Shown one piece after another: positions 9,686-18,506 of a stretch of DNA of 64,000 nucleotides; position 1 is the stretch's first letter, and every line of letters starts with the position of its first letter. The notes beneath the pieces are model-generated. The model saw only the letters and a program-made list of their open reading frames with translations. It was not told the DNA's origin and ran no database searches. Source of the stretch: JBGTSJ01 sp041940305 (GTDB lineage: Bacteria > Planctomycetota > Planctomycetia > Planctomycetales > Planctomycetaceae); assembly GCA_041940305.1 (NCBI GenBank), contig JBGTSJ010000006.1, positions 243,468 to 307,467 of the forward strand, in the 5' to 3' direction. The translations under genes and the position numbers were made by a program.

Positions 9686-10704
9686 GTCTCCTGTGCCGGT
9701 TGCCGGATGAACTTCTGCAGGCAGTGGCAGTCCGGTGGGACCAGACCGCGCCGTCCCCCGGCCGACATCACGACTTCGCTCACGTACACGTCACCCCGGC
9801 GGTCCACCCAGACGTCATGCGGTGCAAAGAAGTCCCCGGCAGCGCAGGGATTCTCGCCGCCGCCCCACCGCGCCAGCAGCCCGCCATTCGGAGCGAAGAC
9901 GCTCATGCGGCCTCCCGTCGCCTGCGATGAGGGAGGCTGCGTCCCCGGCCACATGCCGGCACGATACCCCAATTCGGCGACGTAGACGATCGACTCGTCG
10001 TCAATGAACACTTCGCAGGGACGGGCGAGGTCGATCCATTCATCCAGGTAGTCTCCCTCGAATGAGAATCGCTGCAGCCGGCTGTTCTCGCGATCGGCGA
10101 CGTACACCACCCCCTGCCGGTCGATGGCAATGCCGTGCGGAACGGCGAACTGGCCGGGCCCCGCGCCCGGTTCGCCCCACGAGTGCAGCAGTTCCCCGTC
10201 CGCCGAGAAGCGATGGACCCGGGCGTTGCCGTAGCCATCGGTGATGTAGAGATCCCCATTCGGGGCGACGGCGAGGTTCGTCGGATAATGGAACGGCGGG
10301 CCGGAACACTGAATCGTTCGATAGTCGACGCTCGTCGCGCCGGTCGCGGATGGGCGGCCGCTCGTCCCGATGGTCTGCAGCAGTTCCCCGGAGGGCGAGA
10401 ACTTCCTGATCGTGTGGTCGAGGTCGTCCACGCAGTAGACGGAATCGTCCGGGCCGATCGTGATGCCATGCGCCCGAGCGAATGCGTCGCCCCCCCAGTT
10501 CGTCACGAACTCGCCGCATCGGTCGAAGACCGCCAGGGGATGCGTCCCGCGATTGAAGACGTACACGCGGTCCTGAGAATCGGTCGCGACCGCCGCCACT
10601 TCGACGAGGTTCATTCCGGCCGGAAGGGCAGGCCACCCGGCGTCGACGGTGTAGCGCCAGGCTGCTCGCCCGAACGTCGGGGGGGCGCCGGAGAAGGAAT
10701 TCAC
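9682..10704 (-). CDS. NHL-repeat six-bladed beta-propeller (peptidylamidoglycolate lyase-like)
   Basis: About 340 residues of NHL-type blades, each with the pattern hydrophobic-DxxGxxYVxD...xRVxxFSxxG, for example SVYCVDDLDHTIRKFSPSG and VVYVADRENSRLQRFS. This resembles the lyase half of peptidyl-glycine amidating enzymes. In planctomycetes such propellers often sit beside carbohydrate or keto-acid genes. The frame stays open upstream to an ATG at 10881, but residues before the VNSFSG segment look non-coding, so I prefer the GTG at 10704; no good ribosome binding site decides it. No signal peptide is seen with this start. First gene of the operon with the LDH2 dehydrogenase and the Nramp-like carrier. 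Confidence 0.75.
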   Translation of the reverse strand: MNSFSGAPPTFGRAAWRYTVDAGWPALPAGMNLVEVAAVATDSQDRVYVFNRGTHPLAVFDRCGEFVTNWGGDAFARAHGITIGPDDSVYCVDDLDHTIRKFSPSGELLQTIGTSGRPSATGATSVDYRTIQCSGPPFHYPTNLAVAPNGDLYITDGYGNARVHRFSADGELLHSWGEPGAGPGQFAVPHGIAIDRQGVVYVADRENSRLQRFSFEGDYLDEWIDLARPCEVFIDDESIVYVAELGYRAGMWPGTQPPSSQATGGRMSVFAPNGGLLARWGGGENPCAAGDFFAPHDVWVDRRGDVYVSEVVMSAGGRRGLVPPDCHCLQKFIRQPAQET

Positions 10705-11003
10705 GGATGGATTGCCGGGTTGAAGTGCGTTTAGTAGGGCTGCCCTGCGGAAGCACGCTGATGGGGAATGACGATACCACCACAGCGGCCTCATTGCGCC
10801 CATCTGGACGCGGAAGGCCCTACCCCCACGATCCAATTGAAAGCTGCAAGCTTCCTTCCCGTCCCCCGCACCCGGGCGCAACCGGCGCAGCGCTGTTCCT
10901 TCAATTCCTCAATCACACCTCAACCACCACCACTTCATCCCCCGACGGCCGTTGCATCGTCGCGGAACGAATCCCGGCGTCGGAAGTCAGGTACGGACGT
11001 CCG
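10705..11003. other. Non-coding gap
   Basis: About 300 bases between two minus-strand genes. It should hold the promoter of the NHL/LDH2/Nramp operon. I see no convincing gene, repeat or strong hairpin. A frame extension of the NHL gene runs into it but reads as non-coding. Confidence 0.4.
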
Positions 11004-11453
11004 TTACATCTGTGAGTAGTTGGGCGCTTCCTTGACGATCCAGCCTTCCCGGTGGCCCGGCAGCGGCTGCGTGCCGATCTTCGCTCCAACCCACGCGCTG
11101 GGCAGAAACAGCAGAACGCCAATCACGGCGAACCAGGTGGGGTGGGGAAACGTCGTCATCTGCCAGATGGCCGCGACGAGCAGGACGGCCCCGACAACCA
11201 GTCCGTGCATCACTCGGGAGCGATACGCCAGGTGTGCGGCCAGTCCGGCACCATGCATCGTTCCCAGTGCCCAGGCGAGCAACAAAAAGATGTACGTGCC
11301 TGGTAACGCCAACGCCGGTTCGCCGCCCTCGGAAGCACCTGCAGGAAGCAACTGCTCCGTTCCGAACAAGGAATCGCCCAGCAGCTTAATGGCCACGATG
11401 GTGAGCACACCCGCGAGCAGACCCACGCCGATTGCAATCGCACTTCGAGACAC
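11004..11453 (-). CDS. Hypothetical four-span membrane protein
   Basis: A 149-residue protein with four clear hydrophobic segments at about residues 5-26, 50-74, 82-98 and 104-124. An extracytoplasmic loop of about 25 residues (rich in Gly, Ala and Glu) lies between the first two. The C-terminal tail is polar and ends in NYSQM. I do not recognise a family. It is flanked by short non-coding gaps and has no obvious operon partner. The regular membrane topology and clean start support a real gene. Confidence 0.7.
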   Translation of the reverse strand: MSRSAIAIGVGLLAGVLTIVAIKLLGDSLFGTEQLLPAGASEGGEPALALPGTYIFLLLAWALGTMHGAGLAAHLAYRSRVMHGLVVGAVLLVAAIWQMTTFPHPTWFAVIGVLLFLPSAWVGAKIGTQPLPGHREGWIVKEAPNYSQM

Positions 11454-11678
11454 GTCTTCAGTCCTGAATGGAGGGAAACACTCGCGCAGCGGCAGACGGT
11501 CAAACCGTCCGGGGTCCCGGCGCCGGGACCATGCTTCACAGAGAAACCGCAGACGAACCTCTACGAATAACGCCCAATCGCGACGTCCGTCAACGTCTCG
11601 GGCGCGCGTTCCCGACCCGGACGCGGGTCGGACGCCCGTCAGACCGGTTATACGGAAGAAAGCGGCCTGCGGCGCCGT

Positions 11679-13316
11679 CTATCGCCGCGGCGGCGTGCGC
11701 GCATTCCCGGTCTTGGAAAGCGTGATGCGGACCGAATACTCCTGCGAGTCCTCATCATGTCCGGCGTGCGAGAGGACGGCGTCGAACTTGGCGATCCCCT
11801 CCGTCGCGGCCCGCGTGTAGAGCGTGGCCGTGCGGGATTCTCCCGGGGCAAGCCGCTCGATCTGATGCTCGACGGTCTCGCCGTACTTATGCCGGAGGCC
11901 CGCGTCGAGATGCACGGTAAGGAGGACGCCCTCAGCAGGGGCGTCGCCGTCGTTGACGATTTCGAAGACAGTCGTCACGACGTCGCCGGCTGCAGCGGTG
12001 GGTTGCGACCGGGCCTTGAGGCTCAGCACCGGACGGGGAGGCTGCGCCGGATCGAGCGGGATGGGACGCGGGGTGGGGTTCCAGTCCGGTTCGGGCGGCG
12101 GCTCGTCGAGCACCGGTTCATCGAAGGCGGGAAATGCCGGGACCGGACGCTCGTCGGCGATGGCCGGCGGCCCATCGTCGTCATCCAGCAGCCAGCTCGG
12201 CATGACGGGCGGTTCGTCGGCGACGGCCGGAACAGGGCCGAACGGATCATGTTCGTCCAGTTCGGGCTGTTCAGCCGGCATGGCGACGGGCGACTCTTCG
12301 ACCGGGACATCCACGAAAGGTTCGTCGATCGAAACCGGCGCAGGCTCGGGGATCGGCTCTTCGACGGCGGGCAGCGCGAGGTCAACGGGGTCGGGAGCGG
12401 CGGTAAACGGCTCGACGGTCTCAGCAGGGTGCACCAGCGTGGCGACGGAGAACTGGGTCTCGACATCGACGGCGGCGATGGTGTCGAGCGACGTCCGCTC
12501 GCCCGGCATGAGGGTAATCGTCAGCACCCGCTCCTCATAGGGGGCCAGGTCGGCAAGTTCCCAGACGAGCGCGCCGTCCAGCGTCATGACCGCCGGGGGC
12601 GTCACGTCGATGACGCGCTCCACCTCAGGAAGTGTCTCGATGACGCGCACGTGTCCAGCCGGCTCGACGCCCGGGTTAAAGACGTGCAGCGAATAGGCGA
12701 CCGCACCATTGGCGGCGGGAGCCGCGGGTCCCCGTTCGATCAGGACGGCGACGTCGCGCACAACAACGGGCGGAGCGCCGGGCGCCGGCGCATCGTCGGC
12801 GGCGACCGCCGCCGTCAACTGGTCGAACTCGATGAACTCCGTTCTCAGGTAGTAGGGATCGAAGTTCTGCGTTGCCGGAGCATCGGCCGTCAGCGGCTGG
12901 GCGCGGGTGGCGGCCCAGTCGTCGAAGACGAGCGGAAAACCCGGATTGAAGTCGTCGATCGGCGGCTGCGAGACCCAGAACTCCTCCAGCCGCTCGTCCC
13001 ACTCCACGGGAAACGCTCCATGGACGAACTCCAGCTCCAGCGGGGGCGCATTCAGTCCGGTCGATTCAGACAGCAACGCCAGCGACTGCCCCGACGGCAG
13101 TGCCGCCTCGGGAGGGGGATCGACCAGCAGCAGCACGACGGTGAGGAACAGCGCCAGTCCGCCGGCAAGGACGGCTGTGGTCCAGGCGGACGGGAGCACG
13201 ACGGCGTCGCTGACGTATTTCGCCGAGCGCTGCGACCCGCCCCGGAGCATCAGCCAGGCGGCATAGGTGCTGGGGAACACGTCCCGCCAGCGCCACGAAT
13301 CGTCCTTGATGGGCAC
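11679..13316 (-). CDS. DUF11/conserved-repeat surface protein with acidic Pro-rich linker
   Basis: A 545-residue protein with one membrane span at about residues 47-67 (AVLAGGLALFLTVVLLLV) after a short cytoplasmic N-terminus, so most of it is extracytoplasmic. Two DUF11-like (TIGR01451-type) Ig-fold domains can be seen: one at about 200-295 (VFNPGVEPAGHVRVIETLP) and one at about 435-535 (FEIVNDGDAPAEGVLLTVHL). Between them about 140 residues are dominated by Pro, Glu, Asp, Val and Ala (repeats such as DEPPVMP, DEPVLDEPPPEP), probably an extended, negatively charged spacer. Likely a cell-surface structural protein. It stands alone. Confidence 0.78.
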   Translation of the reverse strand: MPIKDDSWRWRDVFPSTYAAWLMLRGGSQRSAKYVSDAVVLPSAWTTAVLAGGLALFLTVVLLLVDPPPEAALPSGQSLALLSESTGLNAPPLELEFVHGAFPVEWDERLEEFWVSQPPIDDFNPGFPLVFDDWAATRAQPLTADAPATQNFDPYYLRTEFIEFDQLTAAVAADDAPAPGAPPVVVRDVAVLIERGPAAPAANGAVAYSLHVFNPGVEPAGHVRVIETLPEVERVIDVTPPAVMTLDGALVWELADLAPYEERVLTITLMPGERTSLDTIAAVDVETQFSVATLVHPAETVEPFTAAPDPVDLALPAVEEPIPEPAPVSIDEPFVDVPVEESPVAMPAEQPELDEHDPFGPVPAVADEPPVMPSWLLDDDDGPPAIADERPVPAFPAFDEPVLDEPPPEPDWNPTPRPIPLDPAQPPRPVLSLKARSQPTAAAGDVVTTVFEIVNDGDAPAEGVLLTVHLDAGLRHKYGETVEHQIERLAPGESRTATLYTRAATEGIAKFDAVLSHAGHDEDSQEYSVRITLSKTGNARTPPRR

Positions 13317-13500
13317 CGCTGTGCTCCTTCACTGGGGCCTGTCACCGCCGGGAAGCGGCACGAAGGGAGCGCCGCCGCAAGCCGAATCCCGCCGCCGCGC
13401 GGCGGAGACATACCAAATCCCGGCGAATGAGTGAAGACGGCTTACGGACCCGCACAGACCAAAACCCCCGAACCCACAACGCCCCCCCTGCACAAGCCAC

Positions 13501-13612
13501 CCCCCCCCGCCCTCCACCCTCCACCCTCCAACATCCGCCCTCTGCCCTCTGCCCTCCACCCTCTGCCCTCTGACCTCTATCCTCTATCCTCTATCCTCTA
13601 TCCTCCGCTCCT
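13501..13612. repeat. C+T-rich simple-sequence tract
   Basis: The plus strand is almost pure C and T with interspersed A or G. It reads as runs of near-identical 7-mers and 8-mers: CCTCCAC, then CCTCTGC, then CCTCTAT (the last repeated four times in a row). The tract ends at the stop codon of the frameshifted ATPase gene. Nothing in it looks coding. Confidence 0.85.
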
Positions 13613-14882
13613 CACCCCCACGCCACCGCCTCCCACCCCAACACCTCCGCCGCCCGCGACTCCCAGTACCACCGCGCCACCCCGTCCGAGTCCTTCGCTT
13701 CCCGCACCAGCCGCACATTCGCCCGTTTCCGCGCCGCGTACACCAGCCGCGTGGGGATCTCCGCCTCCCGCGCCGCCTGCATCACCTCCACGCTCGGCTT
13801 GCGGCCTCCCCGCAGCAGGTCCCGCAGCCACTTCTCGGTCTCTTCCAGCCGGTCGTGCACATGCACGCCGCGCTTCGTCAGCTCGCGCAGATCGTCCGGC
13901 CGAAGTTCGACCGGGTCAGGCTCCCAGTGCAGATCGTTCAGCCCGATCGAAAACGCCCGCCCCTGCTGCAGTCCTTCGGGCACCGGATTCATCTTCGCCG
14001 GCAACAGCAGCCGCCGCCCCGCGACCGCCGGATCGGGCAGCAGCGCCAGCACCACGCGCGACGCCAGCGTGAACGCCACCGAACCCAGGCTGCGATACAG
14101 AAAGTTGCTCGCCACCTCCTTCCGGAAATGCGAGATCACCAGCACAGCCGTCCGATGCGTCCGCGCGATCCCCCCAGCCGCGTCAGCAGCCGCCGCACAT
14201 CCATGTTGCTGTTCGCATCCACCCCCTCCAGGAACTCGCTCACCGGATCAATCACCACCAGCCGGCACCCGGGCAAAGCATGCAGCGCCTCATGAATGAG
14301 GTCCACGTCATGAGCCAGCGAGAAGAAGAACGACCCAGCATTCAGCCCTCGGGATTCAGCACGCGACGCCCCTCGTTTCCTGATCCCTGACCCCTCACCC
14401 CTGTCCCCCGACTCCCGGCCCCCGAACCCTGTCTCCGCCTCAATCCCGGCCACGCGGCTCATCACCGCCCCGTACCGATCCAGCCGCTCGGGCAGAATGT
14501 CCTCCGTCTCCCCATCCCCCGCAATAAACAGCACCCGCGCCGGCTCCCGCGGCTGCCCGTCCGGCGGAATCCCCTCCCCCCGCGTCAGCCGCGCCGCCAG
14601 GTCCACAGCCAACAAAGACTTCCCGATCCCCGGATCCCCAATGAGCAGCGTCACCTTCCCCATCGGAATCATCCCCGGCCACAACCACTCAATCGGCTTG
14701 ATCGCCCGGTCGGAGAACAGGAAGTAGGGGGGAGGGTCGACGGTCGCGGGACTATGGTCGGGGGAGGGTGATTTTGGATCGACACTGGTGGACGCCGAGG
14801 CATCGGGATGCCCGAGCCGCTCGAGGCGGGGCCGGTTCTTCTTCGACCGAAACGGCCGGCGGGCATTCCGGCTGGTGGGCAT
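13612..14882 (-). pseudogene. RepA/KaiC-like AAA ATPase, split by a frameshift
   Basis: Two adjacent frames together make one P-loop ATPase of the RepA/DnaB-like family found in phage and plasmid replication. The upstream half has Walker A GDPGIGKS, FIAGDGETED, Walker B RLVVIDPVSEFL and the following NSNMDVRRLLTRL, then runs off into a false tail and stops at 14136. The second half starts in the other frame at the expected VLVISHFRKE. The break lies in a run of six G (14169-14174 on the complement): a one-base change restores a continuous TRL-GGIARTHRTAVLVISH. Either a real lesion or a sequencing error in a homopolymer. Start taken at an internal ATG (14882); the frame is open to 14993. Two in-frame low-complexity inserts are present. 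Confidence 0.72.
14728..14782. repeat. In-frame dispersed simple repeat, copy A
   Basis: A G-rich stretch containing GGAGGGTCGA and ATGGTCGGGGGA lies inside the N-terminal part of the split ATPase. It encodes a DHSPATVDPPP-type peptide. It closely resembles 46646-46684 inside the DUF1553 gene, which encodes DHRPSSLDPP. Confidence 0.5.
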
Positions 14883-14992
14883 GCGTGAAATCCGATCCTG
14901 ACCGTTGTCGACGTCGTCCACTAGATCGGGCGTGGGTGCGCGCGGCGACGCGGAAGATCGAGAAATCCAGCGTCGCAGTGTCCAATGCGGCA

Positions 14993-15475
14993 CTACACCG
15001 AAGCTGCGTCAGCCTCGGTCAGACGGACTCGAATCGCTTCGACGACCTCGCTTCCACGATCCTTCAGTTCATGCTCCCAAATTCGCATGACAGTGATTCC
15101 TAGCCGCCTCAGTGCGGCGTTGTGCCGACGATCGCGGTTTCGGTTACCGTCAAGCTTCGCCCTCCAGAAACTCGAATTCGATTTGGGATAATGTCCGCAT
15201 CGGCGGCATCCATGCCAGAAGCACCCGTCGACGAACAGCGCAAGCCGCGCGTCAGGAAACCAGAAATCGGGCCTTCCGATTACATCCTGCGGATGCATCT
15301 TCCATCCGCGAATCCCTGCTCGAATCAGACCAGCCCTGACCTGCCATTCAGTCGACCGGTTGCCTGTCGCCCGCACGCGCCCCATCTGCCGCGAACGGGC
15401 AGAAGTTGGGCTTGTCGCATTGCTCTCTCTTAGTATCTCTTTAAGAACAGCTTCCATACCATTCCTCAACTTCAC
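14993..15475 (-). CDS. vsr: Very-short-patch-repair-type endonuclease
   Basis: A 160-residue Vsr endonuclease, close to the usual family length. It shows STEWQVRAGLIRAGIRGWKMH, then GRPDFWFPDARLALFVDGCFWHGC with the catalytic Asp and zinc-binding Cys/His, then the CRRCGHYPKSN zinc segment. The family nicks 5' of the T in T:G mismatches that arise when 5-methylcytosine deaminates, and its genes accompany cytosine-5 methyltransferases. That fits here: it is the last gene of the operon headed by the methyltransferase at 19493-20686. Its ATG overlaps the stop of the preceding gene by four bases. Some Vsr-like proteins act as restriction enzymes, so a direct defence role is also possible. Confidence 0.92.
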   Translation of the reverse strand: MKLRNGMEAVLKEILRESNATSPTSARSRQMGRVRATGNRSTEWQVRAGLIRAGIRGWKMHPQDVIGRPDFWFPDARLALFVDGCFWHGCRRCGHYPKSNSSFWRAKLDGNRNRDRRHNAALRRLGITVMRIWEHELKDRGSEVVEAIRVRLTEADAASV

Positions 15476-16491
15476 ATTGAATAGATATCTTTGCCATCCA
15501 TCTTGATCGCGTAACAGTGTATCAGCGGGTGTCCGTCTCGCATGTACTCGACACCCTCGGAGTATGACGGACTGTACGCAAGTGGCTGAGTGTACCCGAT
15601 GCTTACATCCAAGCCGTGTGCTTCCCTCGCTAATGCAAAGAGGACCATTGCAAGCGACATGGACTTAGGGCCGAATGGAGCAAGCCACACTTCATCAGTC
15701 CGCCCAGCACACTGCCCCGTCAAGATATCGAACGCGAGGGAAGTTGCCTGGGGATGTACCCTAAGGACATCATTCTGCGTCAGTCCAAGCTTCTTCTGCC
15801 CCTCGATTCTTCGAACGAACTCCCAATTCTGAATGGCACCTGGTGGCTTCGACGGGAATGGAAAAAGCAAACGTACGGTGCTCGGATCACTTTCCTCAGC
15901 TACCTCCAATAAGTTCAAATGCTGATATCCGACACCGATGATCAAGATGGGTTGCGCTTTATCATCTCGTTCTCGGCCAAACGATGGGAGGTAGTCCCAT
16001 CGCCCTGCGTTTCTCGAGAGTTCACGCCCGTATCGCTCTGGGACTGTCAGTGTGACCAGCAGCTGTTGGACGCGAGGCGAGGCTATCAAGCGGCGAAGAA
16101 GATAGAAGAAGAACCGCTTCGGCAAACAAGAGATGTCAAGAATGACATTGGAGGCTACGCTTCCTTCCAGCGTGTCACCAAGTGGCTCAAGCTCCGGAAG
16201 ATCGCTCATAAGTTCTTCGTCGACGATCTCAAACCTATTGGCCATTTCGGCCGACACCTGCGCCTCTCGCTCACTTAGCTTTCGCTGAATCTCGGGCTGC
16301 CACGGACTTGGAGGATCCGAGATTCTCAATAACCAACATCCGCCAAGCTTCCCAGCTGACTTAAGTTCAATCGGTACGGCTACCGATCGGTCTTCGACTC
16401 CCAAAGAGCCGATCACGTCCCAATTGCTCACCGACGCAAAGTGCCTAAGGAGCCAGCGCAATGGCCCGTGCGGACGGTATGGCCCAATCAT
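15472..16491 (-). CDS. Unrecognised 339-residue protein, putative effector of the PRTase/ATPase module
   Basis: I do not recognise this protein. The N-terminus has DVIGSL then AVPIELKSAGK (residues 25-47), a spacing loosely like a PD-(D/E)xK nuclease core but unproven. Residues 115-150 (NVILDISCLPKRFFFYLLRRL then LLVTLTVPERYG) and 181-200 (PILIIGVGYQHLNLLE) alternate strand and helix as in a Rossmann-type fold. A second such unit at about 266-300 contains APFGPKSMSLAM. No signal peptide or membrane span is seen. Its ATG overlaps the ATPase stop by four bases and its own stop overlaps vsr by four, so it is co-translated with both. Whether nuclease, sensor or nucleotide-binding effector is open. 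Confidence 0.75.
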   Translation of the reverse strand: MIGPYRPHGPLRWLLRHFASVSNWDVIGSLGVEDRSVAVPIELKSAGKLGGCWLLRISDPPSPWQPEIQRKLSEREAQVSAEMANRFEIVDEELMSDLPELEPLGDTLEGSVASNVILDISCLPKRFFFYLLRRLIASPRVQQLLVTLTVPERYGRELSRNAGRWDYLPSFGRERDDKAQPILIIGVGYQHLNLLEVAEESDPSTVRLLFPFPSKPPGAIQNWEFVRRIEGQKKLGLTQNDVLRVHPQATSLAFDILTGQCAGRTDEVWLAPFGPKSMSLAMVLFALAREAHGLDVSIGYTQPLAYSPSYSEGVEYMRDGHPLIHCYAIKMDGKDIYSM

Positions 16492-18506
16492 TCGTCCCTC
16501 TCAAACCCCGGGAGTGTCGGTTGTCGTCTGTTCCGTCCGCCCACGTCCTTCGCTCGAGCCGACGGAAGCACGATTCCCGCATCTTCCATCCATTCACGTA
16601 CCAGTACACCCCGCACATAGCGAGGCTCCTTCGTATGCCCGACTGTGATCTCAAAGTAGGGCGAGAGCACCGGGTGCAGATACCACTTCCATGATGGGCC
16701 TCGCATGCGACTCTTAGGCGTGTGATGCCTCTCCAATAGAAAACCGCGATCAGTCCCGTCGAGCAGAATCTGTTCGACCTCTGGAAATTCCTGCAGATCC
16801 TTCTCTGTAAGAGATATTCCATTCCCTCCGGGATATGACATCGCCTCATCGTCCTTCAGCTTCACATGAAGGTAGTTTCCCATAACGTTGACAAACTGCG
16901 TCAGCGAGTCACCGATCCAAGGTTCCTCGGCGATCTTATGATGCCACTCTCTGCTGGCATCGCGAATGGCTTCATCCTGAAGGTCAGGAGCTACGGGGAA
17001 TCGCCCATTGTGGGTATCGATTGCTCTGATCCAAGAAGCCCAAATATGTTGGCAGATGCTGCCGAAGATCAGGATATTCGATCCTGATAGATTCAGCACA
17101 TCGGCCTTTCCGAACATTGGTACCCGCTGGCCAAACCCGGTCGCCATTTGCAGCACCGCTAATCCCAATCGCTCCTTCTTCCACCATCGCTTATTCGGCT
17201 GTTCCCACGGCAGCATCTCAGATGTCGGTAGCGGGCCCGACGGCTTTCGGCCCGACGCCTTCTGAGCTATGTGCTGGTTAACCCAAGCGACACCCAATTG
17301 GGCACTCAGCGGATCAGTTGCCGACAGTCGCCGTAAAAGCGCTGACACGTCGCTCGGGAACGTCTTCGGAATTCTCACCAACCGTGACCAGTTCGCCTTC
17401 TGTGCCAAGCGCTTTGCCCGAACACGTGGTGAAGGGCTCCTTCCAAATACCTCGATCAGCGGGTCAGATCTCTCTGCGTACTCCGAATACCCAAAGCATC
17501 TCAGTCGACGTCGCAGTACGTCATCCGCAAGCATTGGAAACAGGCGTGCCCGCGTATGCTCTCTGCGGCGCAGCAGTTCGTCCAAATCCAGTGGAAAGTA
17601 ATCTCGCAAACTCTCACTTCGCGGATGTCGCCAAGCGTGCGGGCGTGTGCCGATTCGATAACAAATCGTCGGCTCCCGCAAGTGAATTGCTTCGTCGACT
17701 GCCTGCCGTAGCAAATCGAAGTGCCGCGCTGACAATTGGGCTTCAAAGTCCAGCAGCTGTTCGAACTGATCCATTGTCACGAGAACACGAGTCGCCTCTG
17801 CCAAACATCCGATTTCACGCAATCGACGGACCGCAATAGCAAGTGGTTGCCCAATTGACTGAGATTGATGTCCCCGGATTTCAGTCGGGAGCGATCGAAG
17901 CTTCCCATTCAAGAAAAGTAGATACGTTTGTATGCGCTTCGACAGCTGGTTGTACGCCTCATCAAAATCGCGAGGAGTGTGGAAAGTGGACGCGAGTGAT
18001 GGTTCATCACCGAGCGTCCTGACGGTATCGTTAAGGTTCGGACTCGTGGCACCGAGATCGTACCGTCTCCAAATGCCATCCCTCTGGCTGAGGACCCTAA
18101 TAGAGCGAAGCAGATCACGAAGAAGCCAAGTGTTCACATAATCGATAAAGCTTACCTGCAAATCCACCAATGCCGCGTCTGAAGGCGCTTTCCCCCATCG
18201 ATTTGCGAATCGCAGCGCTTGATTCGTCGCCAGATTGATCTCAGCGCTTACGAAGTGACATAGCTCGTCGCTAACGGGGTACTCGTGTTGCGTATTGGCA
18301 TCGAAAGCGAGGCGAATCTCTGTGCGCAATAGCGCTAACAGCATCGATTTCCCTGTCCCTTGAGTTCCGCGAACAACAACGTTGCCGTCCTGGAACAATG
18401 GGAGGACCTGGGGCACCAAGACAGTGCTGAAGAGCGACGGAAACTTATCCTCCTCCATCCGCTCTGTCACGTAAAGAGTCGTAAAAGGGTTCTGCGGTTG
18501 CTTCAT
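16488..18506 (-). CDS. ORC/CDC6-like P-loop ATPase of a putative conflict system
   Basis: A 672-residue cytoplasmic ATPase. It begins with NPFTTLYVTERM, a lead-in I associate with ORC/CDC6-like ATPases of bacterial conflict systems. Walker A is GTQGTGKS at 47-54. The Walker B-like segment is RVLVTMDQFEQLLDFE around 240-255, followed by a sensor-like ICYRIGTRPH. The C-terminal half is helical with winged-helix-like stretches (about 560-650), which could bind DNA. It lies directly between the PRTase-like gene (start immediately after its stop) and the 339-residue gene (four-base overlap). Probably the nucleotide-dependent switch of the module. Family assignment is from memory of motif pattern, not from a search. 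Confidence 0.78.
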   Translation of the reverse strand: MKQPQNPFTTLYVTERMEEDKFPSLFSTVLVPQVLPLFQDGNVVVRGTQGTGKSMLLALLRTEIRLAFDANTQHEYPVSDELCHFVSAEINLATNQALRFANRWGKAPSDAALVDLQVSFIDYVNTWLLRDLLRSIRVLSQRDGIWRRYDLGATSPNLNDTVRTLGDEPSLASTFHTPRDFDEAYNQLSKRIQTYLLFLNGKLRSLPTEIRGHQSQSIGQPLAIAVRRLREIGCLAEATRVLVTMDQFEQLLDFEAQLSARHFDLLRQAVDEAIHLREPTICYRIGTRPHAWRHPRSESLRDYFPLDLDELLRRREHTRARLFPMLADDVLRRRLRCFGYSEYAERSDPLIEVFGRSPSPRVRAKRLAQKANWSRLVRIPKTFPSDVSALLRRLSATDPLSAQLGVAWVNQHIAQKASGRKPSGPLPTSEMLPWEQPNKRWWKKERLGLAVLQMATGFGQRVPMFGKADVLNLSGSNILIFGSICQHIWASWIRAIDTHNGRFPVAPDLQDEAIRDASREWHHKIAEEPWIGDSLTQFVNVMGNYLHVKLKDDEAMSYPGGNGISLTEKDLQEFPEVEQILLDGTDRGFLLERHHTPKSRMRGPSWKWYLHPVLSPYFEITVGHTKEPRYVRGVLVREWMEDAGIVLPSARAKDVGGRNRRQPTLPGFERDE

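Noticed and set aside
10705..10881. N-terminal extension of the NHL propeller gene
   Set aside because: The residues show no domain or signal peptide and look non-coding; a start at 10704 is preferred though not proven.
13501..13612. CRISPR array
   Set aside because: The words are 7 bases, contiguous and without unique spacers, so it is simple-sequence DNA.
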